Positions 7,942 through 15,182 of a stretch of 28,576 nucleotides of DNA are shown piece after piece. Origin of the DNA: JBMOLK01 sp049325575 (GTDB taxonomy: Bacteria; Bacillota; Clostridia; Acetivibrionales; Acetivibrionaceae); the NCBI GenBank assembly GCA_049325575.1, contig JBMOLK010000336.1, positions 1 to 28,576 on the forward strand, in the 5' to 3' direction. Numbering within the stretch: position 1 is the first letter of the stretch; every line of letters begins with the position of its first letter. The position numbers and the translations under genes were made by a program. A model generated the notes under the pieces. It did no database searches, was not told the DNA's origin, and saw only the letters and a program-made list of their open reading frames with translations.

Positions 7942-9576
7942 TTGAAAAGAGTTTTGACCTTCACTAAAGAAAAAGCTTTTCTGGCTGTTGTTTTTGCCAT
8001 ATCGGTTTTAAAGTACTCATACTATGGTTACAGTTATTACCCGCTTCTTGACGATAATAACATGTATGGTGTCTTCAGGCTTTCCAAAGACATATTCAAC
8101 GGTGTACTATTAAAGTACAAAATGTATACAACCCGTCCCTTTGCAGTTTTGTTGGATGCCTATTTATGGCCAAAATTCTGGAACAATCTTGGTCTTGTCC
8201 TTTTTATAATGACTGTTTTACATTTTGTTACCTGTATACTCATATATAAAACATTTAAACTGACAAAGCTTGGTGCAGGTATACCGATGGTTGTTATCTT
8301 CCTGCTTCTCCCCTTCGGAAGTGATGCTACCTACTGGCTGGCAGCCTCCTCCCGTTTAGTTGCAGGAGCTTTCTTTATGTCACTGTCTTTTTACATACTT
8401 ATGATTTATATTAAAAAACAAGAACATAAAAACACCGGCAATTTTTGGCTTATAGGACTTTATTCCCTTATACACTTGGTATCATTGGGCTTTTATGAAC
8501 AGATAATTGCTTTAAGCTTTTTCTGTACTATCGCAGTCTTTACATTATACTTTAAAGTTTTAAGACACAAGTGGATTACCATACTGCCTGTTTTCAACTT
8601 TGCTGTAATGGCCTTTTGGTACAAGGCTTTAGGCAACTCCGGGAACATGGCAGCACGGGGACAGCTTGTAAAAGGTGATTTCGTCATACATACCAAGAAT
8701 GTTATAAAGGCTGTACGGGACGTATGGAAAAATGACCTGGTCGATCTTTACAAAACCAGCATTCCAAATGGTTTTAAAATTATTCTTTCTAACAACTCCT
8801 ATGCATTCTTGATTCTAATTATAGTGCTTGGCATACTTATATACTATATAGCTTTAAAAGAGAATCTTAAAACAGACATCAAAACAAACATTATAAAATT
8901 CATTATCGGGCTTTCCATTTTTGTCATCCCGTTTTTACCGTTCTTTTTGATAAACCTTATTTGGATTTGCAACAGGAACCTTTTCATTTCGTTTATTGGC
9001 CTGGGTATAATGATTGAGTCGGTTCTTAATGCAGTATCCAAAAACAATATTCTTAAAAACATGAGGGCACTACTTTTAGGCCTTATTGTATTTCTATTTA
9101 TGACAGCAAATGTATATGAACTTACCTACTACCGCAGAACAGGATTGATTGACATGGAGATAACTTCAAAAATATCAAAGATACCTGAAATAGATGAAGG
9201 AAAGAATCTTATTGTTCTTAATACAAGGTCACACTATATAAAATCTACTGCCAAACGTGCAGGGAATTGTACCGGTTCTAATTGGGCACTTCTGGGAGCA
9301 CTTCAAGCACAGCAGAACAAATATATAAGAGTACGCCATGCTTTTCCTCTGCCTGATAAAGCCGAAACGCCAATTGAGAGAAGTATCCTGGAAAACTCTG
9401 TAATCCTGGGAATTGATGACAGGCTAAACATATTCCCGTTACAAATAATACGGACTGAAAAGAATACTGTATATGTTTCCAGACTAAACGGTGAAGAATT
9501 CGGGTATTTGAAATTCAAAAACAATCAATATGCGGAATTTGTGTCAAATGATATGAACATCTACGTTCAAAAGTAA
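7942..9576 (+). CDS. Polytopic membrane protein, possibly GT-C-type glycosyltransferase
   Basis: A 544-residue protein with about ten hydrophobic segments up to residue 390 and a soluble C-terminal domain of some 150 residues. The first extracytoplasmic loop holds YYPLLDDNNMYG and then YTTRPFAV; an acidic pair in this position is typical of GT-C enzymes that use polyprenyl-phosphate sugars (PMT/ArnT/GtrII type). A second loop has PFGSDATYWLAASSR. These are suggestive only; I do not recognise the family by sequence. The start is a TTG at 7942, supported by GGAGG (7930-7934) 7 bases upstream. It follows ytaF by 105 bases but the hairpin there makes separate transcription likely. A possible promoter is TTGAAT near 7873, 17 bases, TAAACT. 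It could decorate a wall polymer or surface glycoprotein, an inference that fits the SLH genes nearby but is not shown by the sequence. Confidence 0.55.
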   Translation: MKRVLTFTKEKAFLAVVFAISVLKYSYYGYSYYPLLDDNNMYGVFRLSKDIFNGVLLKYKMYTTRPFAVLLDAYLWPKFWNNLGLVLFIMTVLHFVTCILIYKTFKLTKLGAGIPMVVIFLLLPFGSDATYWLAASSRLVAGAFFMSLSFYILMIYIKKQEHKNTGNFWLIGLYSLIHLVSLGFYEQIIALSFFCTIAVFTLYFKVLRHKWITILPVFNFAVMAFWYKALGNSGNMAARGQLVKGDFVIHTKNVIKAVRDVWKNDLVDLYKTSIPNGFKIILSNNSYAFLILIIVLGILIYYIALKENLKTDIKTNIIKFIIGLSIFVIPFLPFFLINLIWICNRNLFISFIGLGIMIESVLNAVSKNNILKNMRALLLGLIVFLFMTANVYELTYYRRTGLIDMEITSKISKIPEIDEGKNLIVLNTRSHYIKSTAKRAGNCTGSNWALLGALQAQQNKYIRVRHAFPLPDKAETPIERSILENSVILGIDDRLNIFPLQIIRTEKNTVYVSRLNGEEFGYLKFKNNQYAEFVSNDMNIYVQK

Positions 9577-9602
9577 GTAAAAGAACTCTATTCTTAATAT
9601 AC

Positions 9603-9655
9603 GACCCATGTCATTTCAAAAACTCCGGTTCAGAGGTTTTTCAACAACATGGGTC
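9603..9655. terminator. Nested inverted repeats between convergent genes
   Basis: An outer perfect 9-bp repeat, GACCCATGT (9603-9611) with ACATGGGTC (9647-9655), encloses an inner hairpin AAAAACTC/GAGGTTTTT near 9617-9642 with one mismatch and a plus-strand T run. It sits between the ends of the membrane-protein gene and the decarboxylase gene, where a shared terminator is expected. Confidence 0.55.
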
Positions 9656-9708
9656 ATAAATATGCACCCGCAAGCTTACGGGCAGTCTAACTATAACAAC
9701 TGATTACG

Positions 9709-11166
9709 CTAGTCGGTACCAAGAACCATAACCGAATCTACGAATGGGTCTGCAGTACCTTGCAGCTGGCATCTCTGGTCCTTTAGCACCTTTATATAAT
9801 CTACAATATCCTGTGTAATCCTCTCACCCATACATATAACAGGTATGCCCGGAGGGTATGCCATAACCATTTCTCCTGCTATTTCTCCTGTAGACTTGTC
9901 CAGAGGAACCTTCTTCTTGGGGCTGTAGAAGGCATCCCTTGGCGAAACAATCATCTTGGGGTTTTGGGGAATAATTGTAGGCTTTGCATACTCCCTGATT
10001 TCTGTCTTTGAAGCTATATCCTTTAACGCGTTAATAAGGGCAGTCAGATTCTCTTCCTTATCGCCCACACTGACTATAGCAAGGATGTTGTGAAGATCCG
10101 ACAGTTCAATCTGTATATTGTATTCCGCTCTAAGCTTAGCCTCCATTTCGTATCCCGTATAACCCAATCCTGATACATTTATTCCAAGCTTTGTCTCGTC
10201 AAAATCATAACAGCCAGGTGTCCCGACAAGCTCTTTACCAAAGGCATAAAGCCCTTCAATCTTGTTTATCTCTTCCCTTGCCATTCTGGCAAGTCCCAGT
10301 GCATTTTCCAAAAGGTCATGTCCTTCTGTTGCCAGCTGTTTCCTTGCTATATCCAGAGAACACATGAGAAGGTATGACGCACTTGATGTATAAGTCAGGT
10401 TTAAAACCTGTTTAACTCTCTCCGGTGAAATCATATTGCTCCTTAAAAGAAGTACGGAGCTCTGTGTCATTGAACCGGCTGTCTTGTGAATACTTGCTGC
10501 ACTCATATCAGCTCCAACCTCCATGGCAGTAAGAGGAAAATCATCATGGAACGACATGTGGGCACCATGAGCTTCGTCTACAAGAACAGCCATTTCATGT
10601 CTATGAGCTATTCTCACAATTGACTTTAAATCAGAAGCAGCACCATAGTAAGTAGGATTTATAAGGAAGACGGCTTTTGCATGAGGATTCTCTTTTATTG
10701 CCTTTTTTAAGCTTTCCTCTGTTATTCCCATTGCAATGCCCAGCTTATCATTAATCTCCGGCTGTAGATATACAGGCATTACACCGCTTAATATAATTCC
10801 GCCTATCGTAGACTTATGTGCATTCCTGGGAATTATAATCTTGTCCCCGGGTTCGCAGGCACTCATAATCATAGCCTGTACACCTGCTGTAGTTCCATTC
10901 ACCAAAAAATATGCATTTTGAGCACCGAATGCGTGGGCCATAAGCCTTTCGGATTCAAAGATTACTCCTGTAGGATTATTGGCAAAATCCAGATCCTCCA
11001 TGCCGTTTGCATCCATTTGCAAAGCGCGCTCACCGATATAGTCTCTAAGCTCCTTAAGACCTGTCCCCTGTTTATGACCCGGAACATGAAACTGTATAAC
11101 GTTACTCTCAACATATCTTTTAACCGCATCAAAAAGCGGTGTCCTATTCTGGTCCAGTCTTACCAC
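9709..11166 (-). CDS. Orn/Lys/Arg decarboxylase family (SpeA/YaaO-like), PLP-dependent
   Basis: A 485-residue cytoplasmic fold-type I PLP enzyme that decarboxylates a basic amino acid, giving a polyamine or its precursor. The N-terminus has QFHVPGHKQGTG, the substrate/PLP region runs through FLVNGTTAGVQAMIM and VDEAHGAH, and the Schiff-base lysine is in SIHKTAGSMTQSS. The C-terminal domain contains the conserved PPGIPVICMGE. Length matches the short Gram-positive form (B. subtilis SpeA, 490 residues) rather than the long enterobacterial inducible enzymes. Arginine is the likely substrate by that comparison, but lysine or ornithine cannot be excluded. The start at GTG 11166 is chosen because AGGGGA (11173-11178) is 6 bases away; a GTG at 11181 has no site. 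It has a consensus promoter and a leader with two hairpins. The upstream mgtC-like gene is in the same direction but separately promoted. Confidence 0.9.
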   Translation of the reverse strand: MVRLDQNRTPLFDAVKRYVESNVIQFHVPGHKQGTGLKELRDYIGERALQMDANGMEDLDFANNPTGVIFESERLMAHAFGAQNAYFLVNGTTAGVQAMIMSACEPGDKIIIPRNAHKSTIGGIILSGVMPVYLQPEINDKLGIAMGITEESLKKAIKENPHAKAVFLINPTYYGAASDLKSIVRIAHRHEMAVLVDEAHGAHMSFHDDFPLTAMEVGADMSAASIHKTAGSMTQSSVLLLRSNMISPERVKQVLNLTYTSSASYLLMCSLDIARKQLATEGHDLLENALGLARMAREEINKIEGLYAFGKELVGTPGCYDFDETKLGINVSGLGYTGYEMEAKLRAEYNIQIELSDLHNILAIVSVGDKEENLTALINALKDIASKTEIREYAKPTIIPQNPKMIVSPRDAFYSPKKKVPLDKSTGEIAGEMVMAYPPGIPVICMGERITQDIVDYIKVLKDQRCQLQGTADPFVDSVMVLGTD

Positions 11167-11194
11167 TTCCAATCCCCTCACTTTCTATTTGCCG

Positions 11195-11221
11195 CCGGAT
11201 TTAAAGACTACTTAAATCCGG
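11195..11221 (-). promoter_or_regulatory. Leader hairpin close to the decarboxylase ribosome site
   Basis: CCGGATTTAA (11195-11204) and TTAAATCCGG (11212-11221) form a perfect 10-bp stem with a 7-base loop, about 17 bases before the Shine-Dalgarno sequence. No U-tract follows on the minus strand, so it is not a typical terminator; it may affect translation or mRNA stability. Confidence 0.6.
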
Positions 11222-11246
11222 TTTGCCCTTGTACTTAATCTCATTA

Positions 11247-11282
11247 TGTTTATTATTTGCTTTAAACAAAAAATAATAAACA
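11247..11282 (-). promoter_or_regulatory. 5'-terminal stem-loop of the decarboxylase mRNA
   Basis: TGTTTATTATTT (11247-11258) and AAATAATAAACA (11271-11282) are a perfect 12-bp A+T-rich inverted repeat. It begins almost exactly at the start point predicted from the promoter at 11288-11316, so the mRNA would open with this hairpin, an arrangement known to protect 5' ends. Confidence 0.5.
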
Positions 11283-11287
11283 AATGA

Positions 11288-11316
11288 ATTATAGGGGATA
11301 GTATCCAAAAAGTCAA
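11288..11316 (-). promoter_or_regulatory. Sigma-A promoter for the decarboxylase gene
   Basis: On the minus strand TTGACT (11311-11316), a 17-base spacer and TATAAT (11288-11293). Transcription should start near 11281, giving a leader of about 115 bases. Confidence 0.75.
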
Positions 11317-11348
11317 ACATTTTTTTATTAAGGCAGATTTATTCTGTC

Positions 11349-12041
11349 CTATTCTTCTGAAACTCTCTGCACACCGTTTATCCCTTGCAGCTCACTCATA
11401 ATCTCTTCCTTTTTTACATTAGCGGGTATCTTTATCAAGAACTTTATAATAGCTTCCTCATTATCATTAATATTATTAAACTCTATATTTTTAATCATAA
11501 TGTTATGCTTTCCAAATATGACGCCTATTGAGCCTATTTGACCGGGAAGATTACGGGTCTTGATATAAAACAAGCTTAGCTGGCTCTTTTTTGTAAAATG
11601 TTTCTCCAGTCTTTTTAGTACAATCAGGGTAATATAAATAATAAATGCAGTAATTACTGCTCCCTCATAGAAGCCTGTGCCTGCAGCTATTCCAACGCAT
11701 GAAACTGCCCACAGGCTTGCCGCAGTAGTAAGTCCCTTAACACTTACACCCTCACGGATTATGGTTCCTGCTCCCAAAAAGCCAATACCGCTTATAACCT
11801 GGGCACCAAGCCGCGCAGGATCTACGTTTGTAATTCCCCTATACTGCTCAAAAATAAATTGGTTTGTAGTCATTACAAGTGCTGCACCTACACATACTAA
11901 AATATGTGTCCTGAAGCCCGCAGGTCTGTTCATGCTTTCTCTTTCATATCCAATGACTCCGCCTAGAACACCGGCAAGCAGCAGCCTTACCAAAACAGTC
12001 AGGTAAAAACTGCTGTTTAATTCAAAGTAGATACTATTCAT
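11349..12041 (-). CDS. MgtC/SapB-family membrane protein
   Basis: A 230-residue protein with an N-terminal membrane domain of four to five helices carrying the family motifs GGVIGYERE, RPAGFRTHILVCVGAA, and GIGFLGAGTI, followed by a soluble C-terminal domain of about 80 residues (from about 150) of ACT-like character. MgtC proteins were found as virulence factors important at low Mg2+; in several bacteria they act on the F-type ATPase or Mg2+ homeostasis, while the SapB/YhiD branch is poorly defined. I prefer the ATG at 12041: GGGGTG (12048-12053) lies 6 bases upstream, whereas the GTG at 12050 overlaps that site. A small hairpin follows the stop but lacks a U run. A 17-base palindrome lies about 55 bases upstream. 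It stands alone in front of the decarboxylase gene, which has its own promoter. Family assignment is firm, function is not. Confidence 0.9.
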   Translation of the reverse strand: MNSIYFELNSSFYLTVLVRLLLAGVLGGVIGYERESMNRPAGFRTHILVCVGAALVMTTNQFIFEQYRGITNVDPARLGAQVISGIGFLGAGTIIREGVSVKGLTTAASLWAVSCVGIAAGTGFYEGAVITAFIIYITLIVLKRLEKHFTKKSQLSLFYIKTRNLPGQIGSIGVIFGKHNIMIKNIEFNNINDNEEAIIKFLIKIPANVKKEEIMSELQGINGVQRVSEE

Positions 12042-12095
12042 ATTGCTCACCCCAATTATTAATGAGTGTACATGTTTCCGCCATCATAATTTTTC

Positions 12096-12112
12096 TATAC
12101 TTTAAGTATAGC
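12096..12112. promoter_or_regulatory. 17-base palindrome upstream of the MgtC-family gene
   Basis: CTATACTTTAAGTATAG is a perfect 8-bp inverted repeat around a central T. It sits 55-71 bases before the start codon, where a promoter is expected, and could be an operator. No canonical -35/-10 pair could be fixed around it. Confidence 0.35.
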
Positions 12113-12180
12113 ACATTATTGGTAAACTATGATCTTGTTTTTCATGTAATTATCGGCTTTAGAGACAGTACATAGCTAAA

Positions 12181-12206
12181 GACGGTCCCTATAAATGGAA
12201 ACCGCC
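12181..12206 (-). terminator. Weak hairpin downstream of spoIIR
   Basis: On the minus strand GGCGGT pairs with ACCGTC (one G-U), with two further G-C pairs across a bulge, then TTTAGC. It lies 36 bases past the spoIIR stop codon. The U tract is only three bases long. Confidence 0.35.
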
Positions 12207-12241
12207 TTACAAATACGCCGATATTTAATCTTAACCACTAA

Positions 12242-12949
12242 TTAAAATAATGATTTAAAAAGTCTGCTTATCACACCGTTGAACTTTATCTTTGAATCTT
12301 GAAAAAACTCTACAATTTTAAACTTTATTTCAATTGGAATCTCTTTGTCATCATCTACGGAAGTAACCAGGCAGAACTCCTCCTTGGTCAAAACCTCCTT
12401 TAAATCTTCCTTTACCGAGTCAGGAACAGTACCATGTGTAGCATCAACAAAACACAGCGGGGGAAATAACACACACCACCAATTCTGACCCTCACCCTCT
12501 CCTATAACAATCCTTAAAGCCTGGTAGTTTCCGGCAGGAAGGTTTATATCCCCGTATGCCTTGGTAGGAAAAGGGTAATTTCCCAGCATCGCTTTTACAT
12601 TATAGTCCTTGTTTTGCCTGTTAATCTCATTCTTTGCGATAGTCTCTATTGCTTCTAACTTTTCACTTATTCGTTTTTTTGTTAAATCAATATCCTTAGT
12701 ACCCTTGAGTTCTTCTTTCATATATTTAATTACTACGTCTCTGACATCTCTTTTAAGCTGTTGATCCTGTGGAGAATCACTGTTAGCTATAACATGAAGT
12801 CTCACCAGATTATCAGCCAGTCCATTACTCACATTTTCAGAATAAGATACAAAAACAACACCCATTATAAGCATTACTGTTAAAGCTACTGCTGAAACAG
12901 TCTTAAATAGTACTTTTTTCATGTCCTTGTCTTTAATTCCTTTAACCAT
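12242..12949 (-). CDS. spoIIR: Stage II sporulation protein R (SpoIIR)
   Basis: A 235-residue secreted signalling protein. In Bacillus it is made in the forespore under sigma-F, crosses the membrane and triggers SpoIIGA to cut pro-sigma-E in the mother cell. An N-terminal membrane/signal segment covers about residues 15-35, followed by the typical block LVRLHVIANSDSPQDQQLKRDVRD, then YPFPTKAYGDINLPAGNYQALRIVIGEGEGQNWWCVLFPPLCFVD split here only as reading blocks, with the conserved NWWCVLFPPLCF near the middle. The start at ATG 12949 is supported by GGGGGA about 8 bases upstream; a longer frame to 13018 has no ribosome site and adds an atypical N-terminus. It is monocistronic: a pyrG terminator lies upstream and a weak hairpin follows it. 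I could not identify a convincing sigma-F promoter. Assignment is firm. Confidence 0.93.
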   Translation of the reverse strand: MVKGIKDKDMKKVLFKTVSAVALTVMLIMGVVFVSYSENVSNGLADNLVRLHVIANSDSPQDQQLKRDVRDVVIKYMKEELKGTKDIDLTKKRISEKLEAIETIAKNEINRQNKDYNVKAMLGNYPFPTKAYGDINLPAGNYQALRIVIGEGEGQNWWCVLFPPLCFVDATHGTVPDSVKEDLKEVLTKEEFCLVTSVDDDKEIPIEIKFKIVEFFQDSKIKFNGVISRLFKSLF

Positions 12950-13153
12950 AAGTATAATCCCCCTGAATTCCTGTATGAAAACCGTTTCTTCAAAAGCTGA
13001 TTTGCGAAATGGTTCCATGCTCTTAATTTTTTTACATTTAAAACTTTTATTGCTTAGTATAATTGTTTACAAATACAAAAGGATTTATACTATACATAAA
13101 ATATTTTTCATCAAAATCTATTTTAAGGACATTTAGTATTTTTTTGTTCAAAC

Positions 13154-13182
13154 AAAAAAGGGAAGCTTTTTGAATTCTTCCC
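13154..13182 (-). terminator. Intrinsic terminator of pyrG
   Basis: On the minus strand GGGAAG and CTTCCC (plus 13177-13182 and 13160-13165) form a perfect stem followed by six T (plus A at 13154-13159), 35 bases beyond the stop codon. Confidence 0.9.
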
Positions 13183-13216
13183 TGTTAAACTATTTTTATA
13201 TTTTATTTCTTGATTT

Positions 13217-14824
13217 TTACTTGGTTAGGTTTTCAACAGAAGCCCTGATAAAATCTCTAAATAATGGGTGCGGTCTGTTTGGTCTTGATTTAAATTCCGG
13301 ATGGAACTGAACCCCGATAAACCACGGATGGTCTTCCAGTTCAATAATCTCAACCAATCTTTCACTTGGTGAAAGTCCTGACAGGATAAGTCCCTTGGAT
13401 GTAAGGAGTTCTCTATATTCATTATTAAACTCATATCTATGTCTGTGTCTTTCGTATATAAGTTCATCCTTATAGATGCTGTAAGTCTTAGAGTTTTCCT
13501 TAATCTTGCACGGATAAAGCCCCAGCCTCATTGTACCGCCCTTTTCATCTATGTCCCGCTGTTCCGGCATGAGATCTATAACCGGGTACTGGCTGTCCAT
13601 GTCGAACTCTGAGCTGTTGGCTCCATTAAGGCCTGCAACATTCCTGGCAAATTCAACGACTGCCATCTGCATTCCAAGGCAAATACCAAAATAAGGCTTT
13701 TTATTTTCACGGGCAAACCTGGCAGCTGTTATCTTTCCTTCTATACCCCTATCTCCAAACCCTCCGGGTACAAGAATGCCGTCTACTTTCAAAAGATGAT
13801 TCTTCACATTTTCTTCATTAAGTGTTTCGGAATTTATCCACTTTATCTTTACATCCGCATCATTTGCAATTCCACCGTGTTTAAGAGACTCTACCACGCT
13901 AAGGTATGCATCATGCAGTTCAACGTATTTACCGACAAGAGCAATAGTCACTACTTTGCTTAAATTCTTTTGCCTGTCTACCATTTCGCTCCATTCAGTC
14001 AGGTCAGGTTCGGAACATTTAAGACCCAATCGTTTGCAAACAGTTGAAGCCAGACCCTCATCTTCAAGCATCAACGGTACCTCATACAGTACCTCTGCAT
14101 CAAGATTTTGAATTACCCAATCGCCGGGTATATTGCAAAACAAACCAATTTTGTCTTTTAAGTCCTTGGTCAGCCTCTTCTCTGTACGGCAAACAATAAC
14201 ATCAGGTTGAATACCTATGCTTCTTAATTCCTTTACACTGTGTTGAGTCGGTTTTGTTTTAAGTTCGCCGGATTTACCCAAATAAGGCACAAGCGTAACG
14301 TGTATATACATTACGTTATCCCTTCCAACATCAGTTGTAACCTGTCTTATTGCTTCAAGGAACGGAAGGCTCTCTATATCCCCAACAGTTCCTCCGATCT
14401 CAGTTATAACTACATCTGTATGGTCTGTCTTACCTACCCTGTAAATTCTCTCTTTTATTTCATTTGTTATATGAGGTATAACCTGTACGGTACCCCCAAG
14501 AAAATCGCCTTTTCTTTCCTTGCTGATAACCGACCAGTAAATTTTACCGGTGGTCACATTGCTGTTTTTACTCAAGTTCTCATCTATGAATCTTTCATAA
14601 TGCCCCAAGTCCAGGTCCGTCTCTGCTCCGTCATCCGTAACAAAAACCTCCCCGTGCTGATATGGACTCATGGTACCCGGGTCAACATTTATATATGGGT
14701 CAAATTTCTGAATAGTAACACGAAGCCCTCTGGCTTTTAAAAGCCTTCCCAGTGACGCCGCCGTAATTCCTTTTCCAAGCCCTGACACAACGCCGCCGGT
14801 AACAAAAATATACTTAACAGACAT
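13217..14824 (-). CDS. pyrG: CTP synthase
   Basis: A 535-residue cytoplasmic enzyme that converts UTP to CTP with ATP and glutamine. The N-terminal synthetase domain (1 to about 265) starts MSVKYIFVTGGVVSGLGKG, contains the P-loop-like SGLGKGITAASLG and the nucleotide-site region EIGGTVGDIE. The C-terminal class I glutamine amidotransferase domain (from about 295) has the nucleophile elbow GICLGMQ with the catalytic Cys, and the His/Glu pair in VQFHPEFKSRP. Length is typical. The start at 14824 is supported by GGAGG 8 bases upstream (plus 14833-14837); an upstream in-frame start at 14848 would include that site and is rejected. The gene has a consensus promoter, a 110-base leader able to form a terminator with an overlapping alternative hairpin, and a strong terminator after it, so it is monocistronic. 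The assignment is certain. Confidence 0.98.
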   Translation of the reverse strand: MSVKYIFVTGGVVSGLGKGITAASLGRLLKARGLRVTIQKFDPYINVDPGTMSPYQHGEVFVTDDGAETDLDLGHYERFIDENLSKNSNVTTGKIYWSVISKERKGDFLGGTVQVIPHITNEIKERIYRVGKTDHTDVVITEIGGTVGDIESLPFLEAIRQVTTDVGRDNVMYIHVTLVPYLGKSGELKTKPTQHSVKELRSIGIQPDVIVCRTEKRLTKDLKDKIGLFCNIPGDWVIQNLDAEVLYEVPLMLEDEGLASTVCKRLGLKCSEPDLTEWSEMVDRQKNLSKVVTIALVGKYVELHDAYLSVVESLKHGGIANDADVKIKWINSETLNEENVKNHLLKVDGILVPGGFGDRGIEGKITAARFARENKKPYFGICLGMQMAVVEFARNVAGLNGANSSEFDMDSQYPVIDLMPEQRDIDEKGGTMRLGLYPCKIKENSKTYSIYKDELIYERHRHRYEFNNEYRELLTSKGLILSGLSPSERLVEIIELEDHPWFIGVQFHPEFKSRPNRPHPLFRDFIRASVENLTK

Positions 14825-14840
14825 GATTTTTTCCTCCACG

Positions 14841-14912
14841 AAAAACAACTTCAGCCGGTAAGTAGCTTCCTCACGGCTGATAATTTTAACTAAATATATT
14901 TTCTATTATCAG
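14841..14912 (-). promoter_or_regulatory. Candidate attenuator in the pyrG leader
   Basis: On the minus strand TCAGCCG (14880-14874) pairs with CGGCTGA (14857-14851); after a bulged C four more pairs form, and AGTTGTTTTT follows, a terminator shape just before the ribosome site. An upstream segment CTGATAAT (14912-14905) is a perfect complement to ATTATCAG (14884-14877), which overlaps the first four bases of the terminator stem. The two structures cannot form together. The leader does not start GGGC, so the G-reiteration mechanism known for B. subtilis pyrG is not evident. Confidence 0.55.
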
Positions 14913-14934
14913 TACTATAAAAATACACGTTTAT

Positions 14935-14963
14935 ATTTTATATATGACATTATGCAGTGTCAA
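14935..14963 (-). promoter_or_regulatory. pyrG: Sigma-A promoter for pyrG
   Basis: On the minus strand TTGACA (14958-14963), a 17-base spacer and TAAAAT (14935-14940). The predicted start is near 14928, about 104 bases before the ATG. Confidence 0.8.
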
Positions 14964-14982
14964 TAGAAAATTCCCAACTAGT

Positions 14983-15030
14983 GCTTTTTAACATTACAAA
15001 TTTCTAGTCTTTCATAATGTTAAAAAATGC
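14983..15030. repeat. Inverted repeat upstream of the pyrG promoter
   Basis: GCTTTTTAACATTA (14983-14996) is complementary to TAATGTT (15015-15021), AAAAAA and TGC up to 15030, with one or two bases unpaired; the AACATTA/TAATGTT core is perfect. The loop is 18 bases. No T tract follows on either strand, so it is an A+T-rich hairpin of unknown role. Confidence 0.5.
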
Positions 15031-15105
15031 GTTTCCTATGCTTGTGCCTCCCATGCTCTAGAAAAGAATTACATTACGGGGCGCCAGTGTTTTTTAACTC
15101 AATAT

Positions 15106-15140
15106 TTTTGTTGCGGCTTTCGCGTGTACACACAACAAAA
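15106..15140 (-). repeat. 10-bp hairpin enclosing a GCGAAAGC mini-hairpin
   Basis: On the minus strand TTTTGTTGTG (15140-15131) pairs with CGCAACAAAA (15115-15106) in ten pairs with one U-G. The loop contains GCGAAAGC, a GNRA-type tetraloop closed by two G-C pairs. The wobble pair exists only in the minus-strand RNA; in the plus strand it is a C-A mismatch, which favours a minus-strand RNA. Confidence 0.45.
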
Positions 15141-15141
15141 G

Positions 15142-15182
15142 ACAGTAATTGGATTACTGCCCTGTAATTAACTGTTTTTTTT
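15142..15182 (+). terminator. Plus-strand terminator-like hairpin without an upstream gene
   Basis: ACAGT (15142-15146) with ACTGT (15171-15175) and AATT with AATT make an outer stem with one bulge, followed by a run of eight T ending at 15182. An inner alternative CAGTAAT/ATTACTG (15143-15149 with 15153-15159) is perfect. No plus-strand gene precedes it. Confidence 0.45.

Noticed and set aside
9667..9682. Near-palindrome CCCGCAAGCTTACGGG
   Set aside because: One mismatch, no loop, no T tract; not enough to call a site.
10816..11238. 140-residue open frame on the plus strand over the start of the decarboxylase gene
   Set aside because: Antisense to conserved PLP-enzyme sequence and to the leader hairpins; no ribosome site.
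14240..14740. 166-residue open frame on the plus strand inside pyrG
   Set aside because: Antisense to conserved CTP synthase sequence, without a ribosome site or family resemblance.
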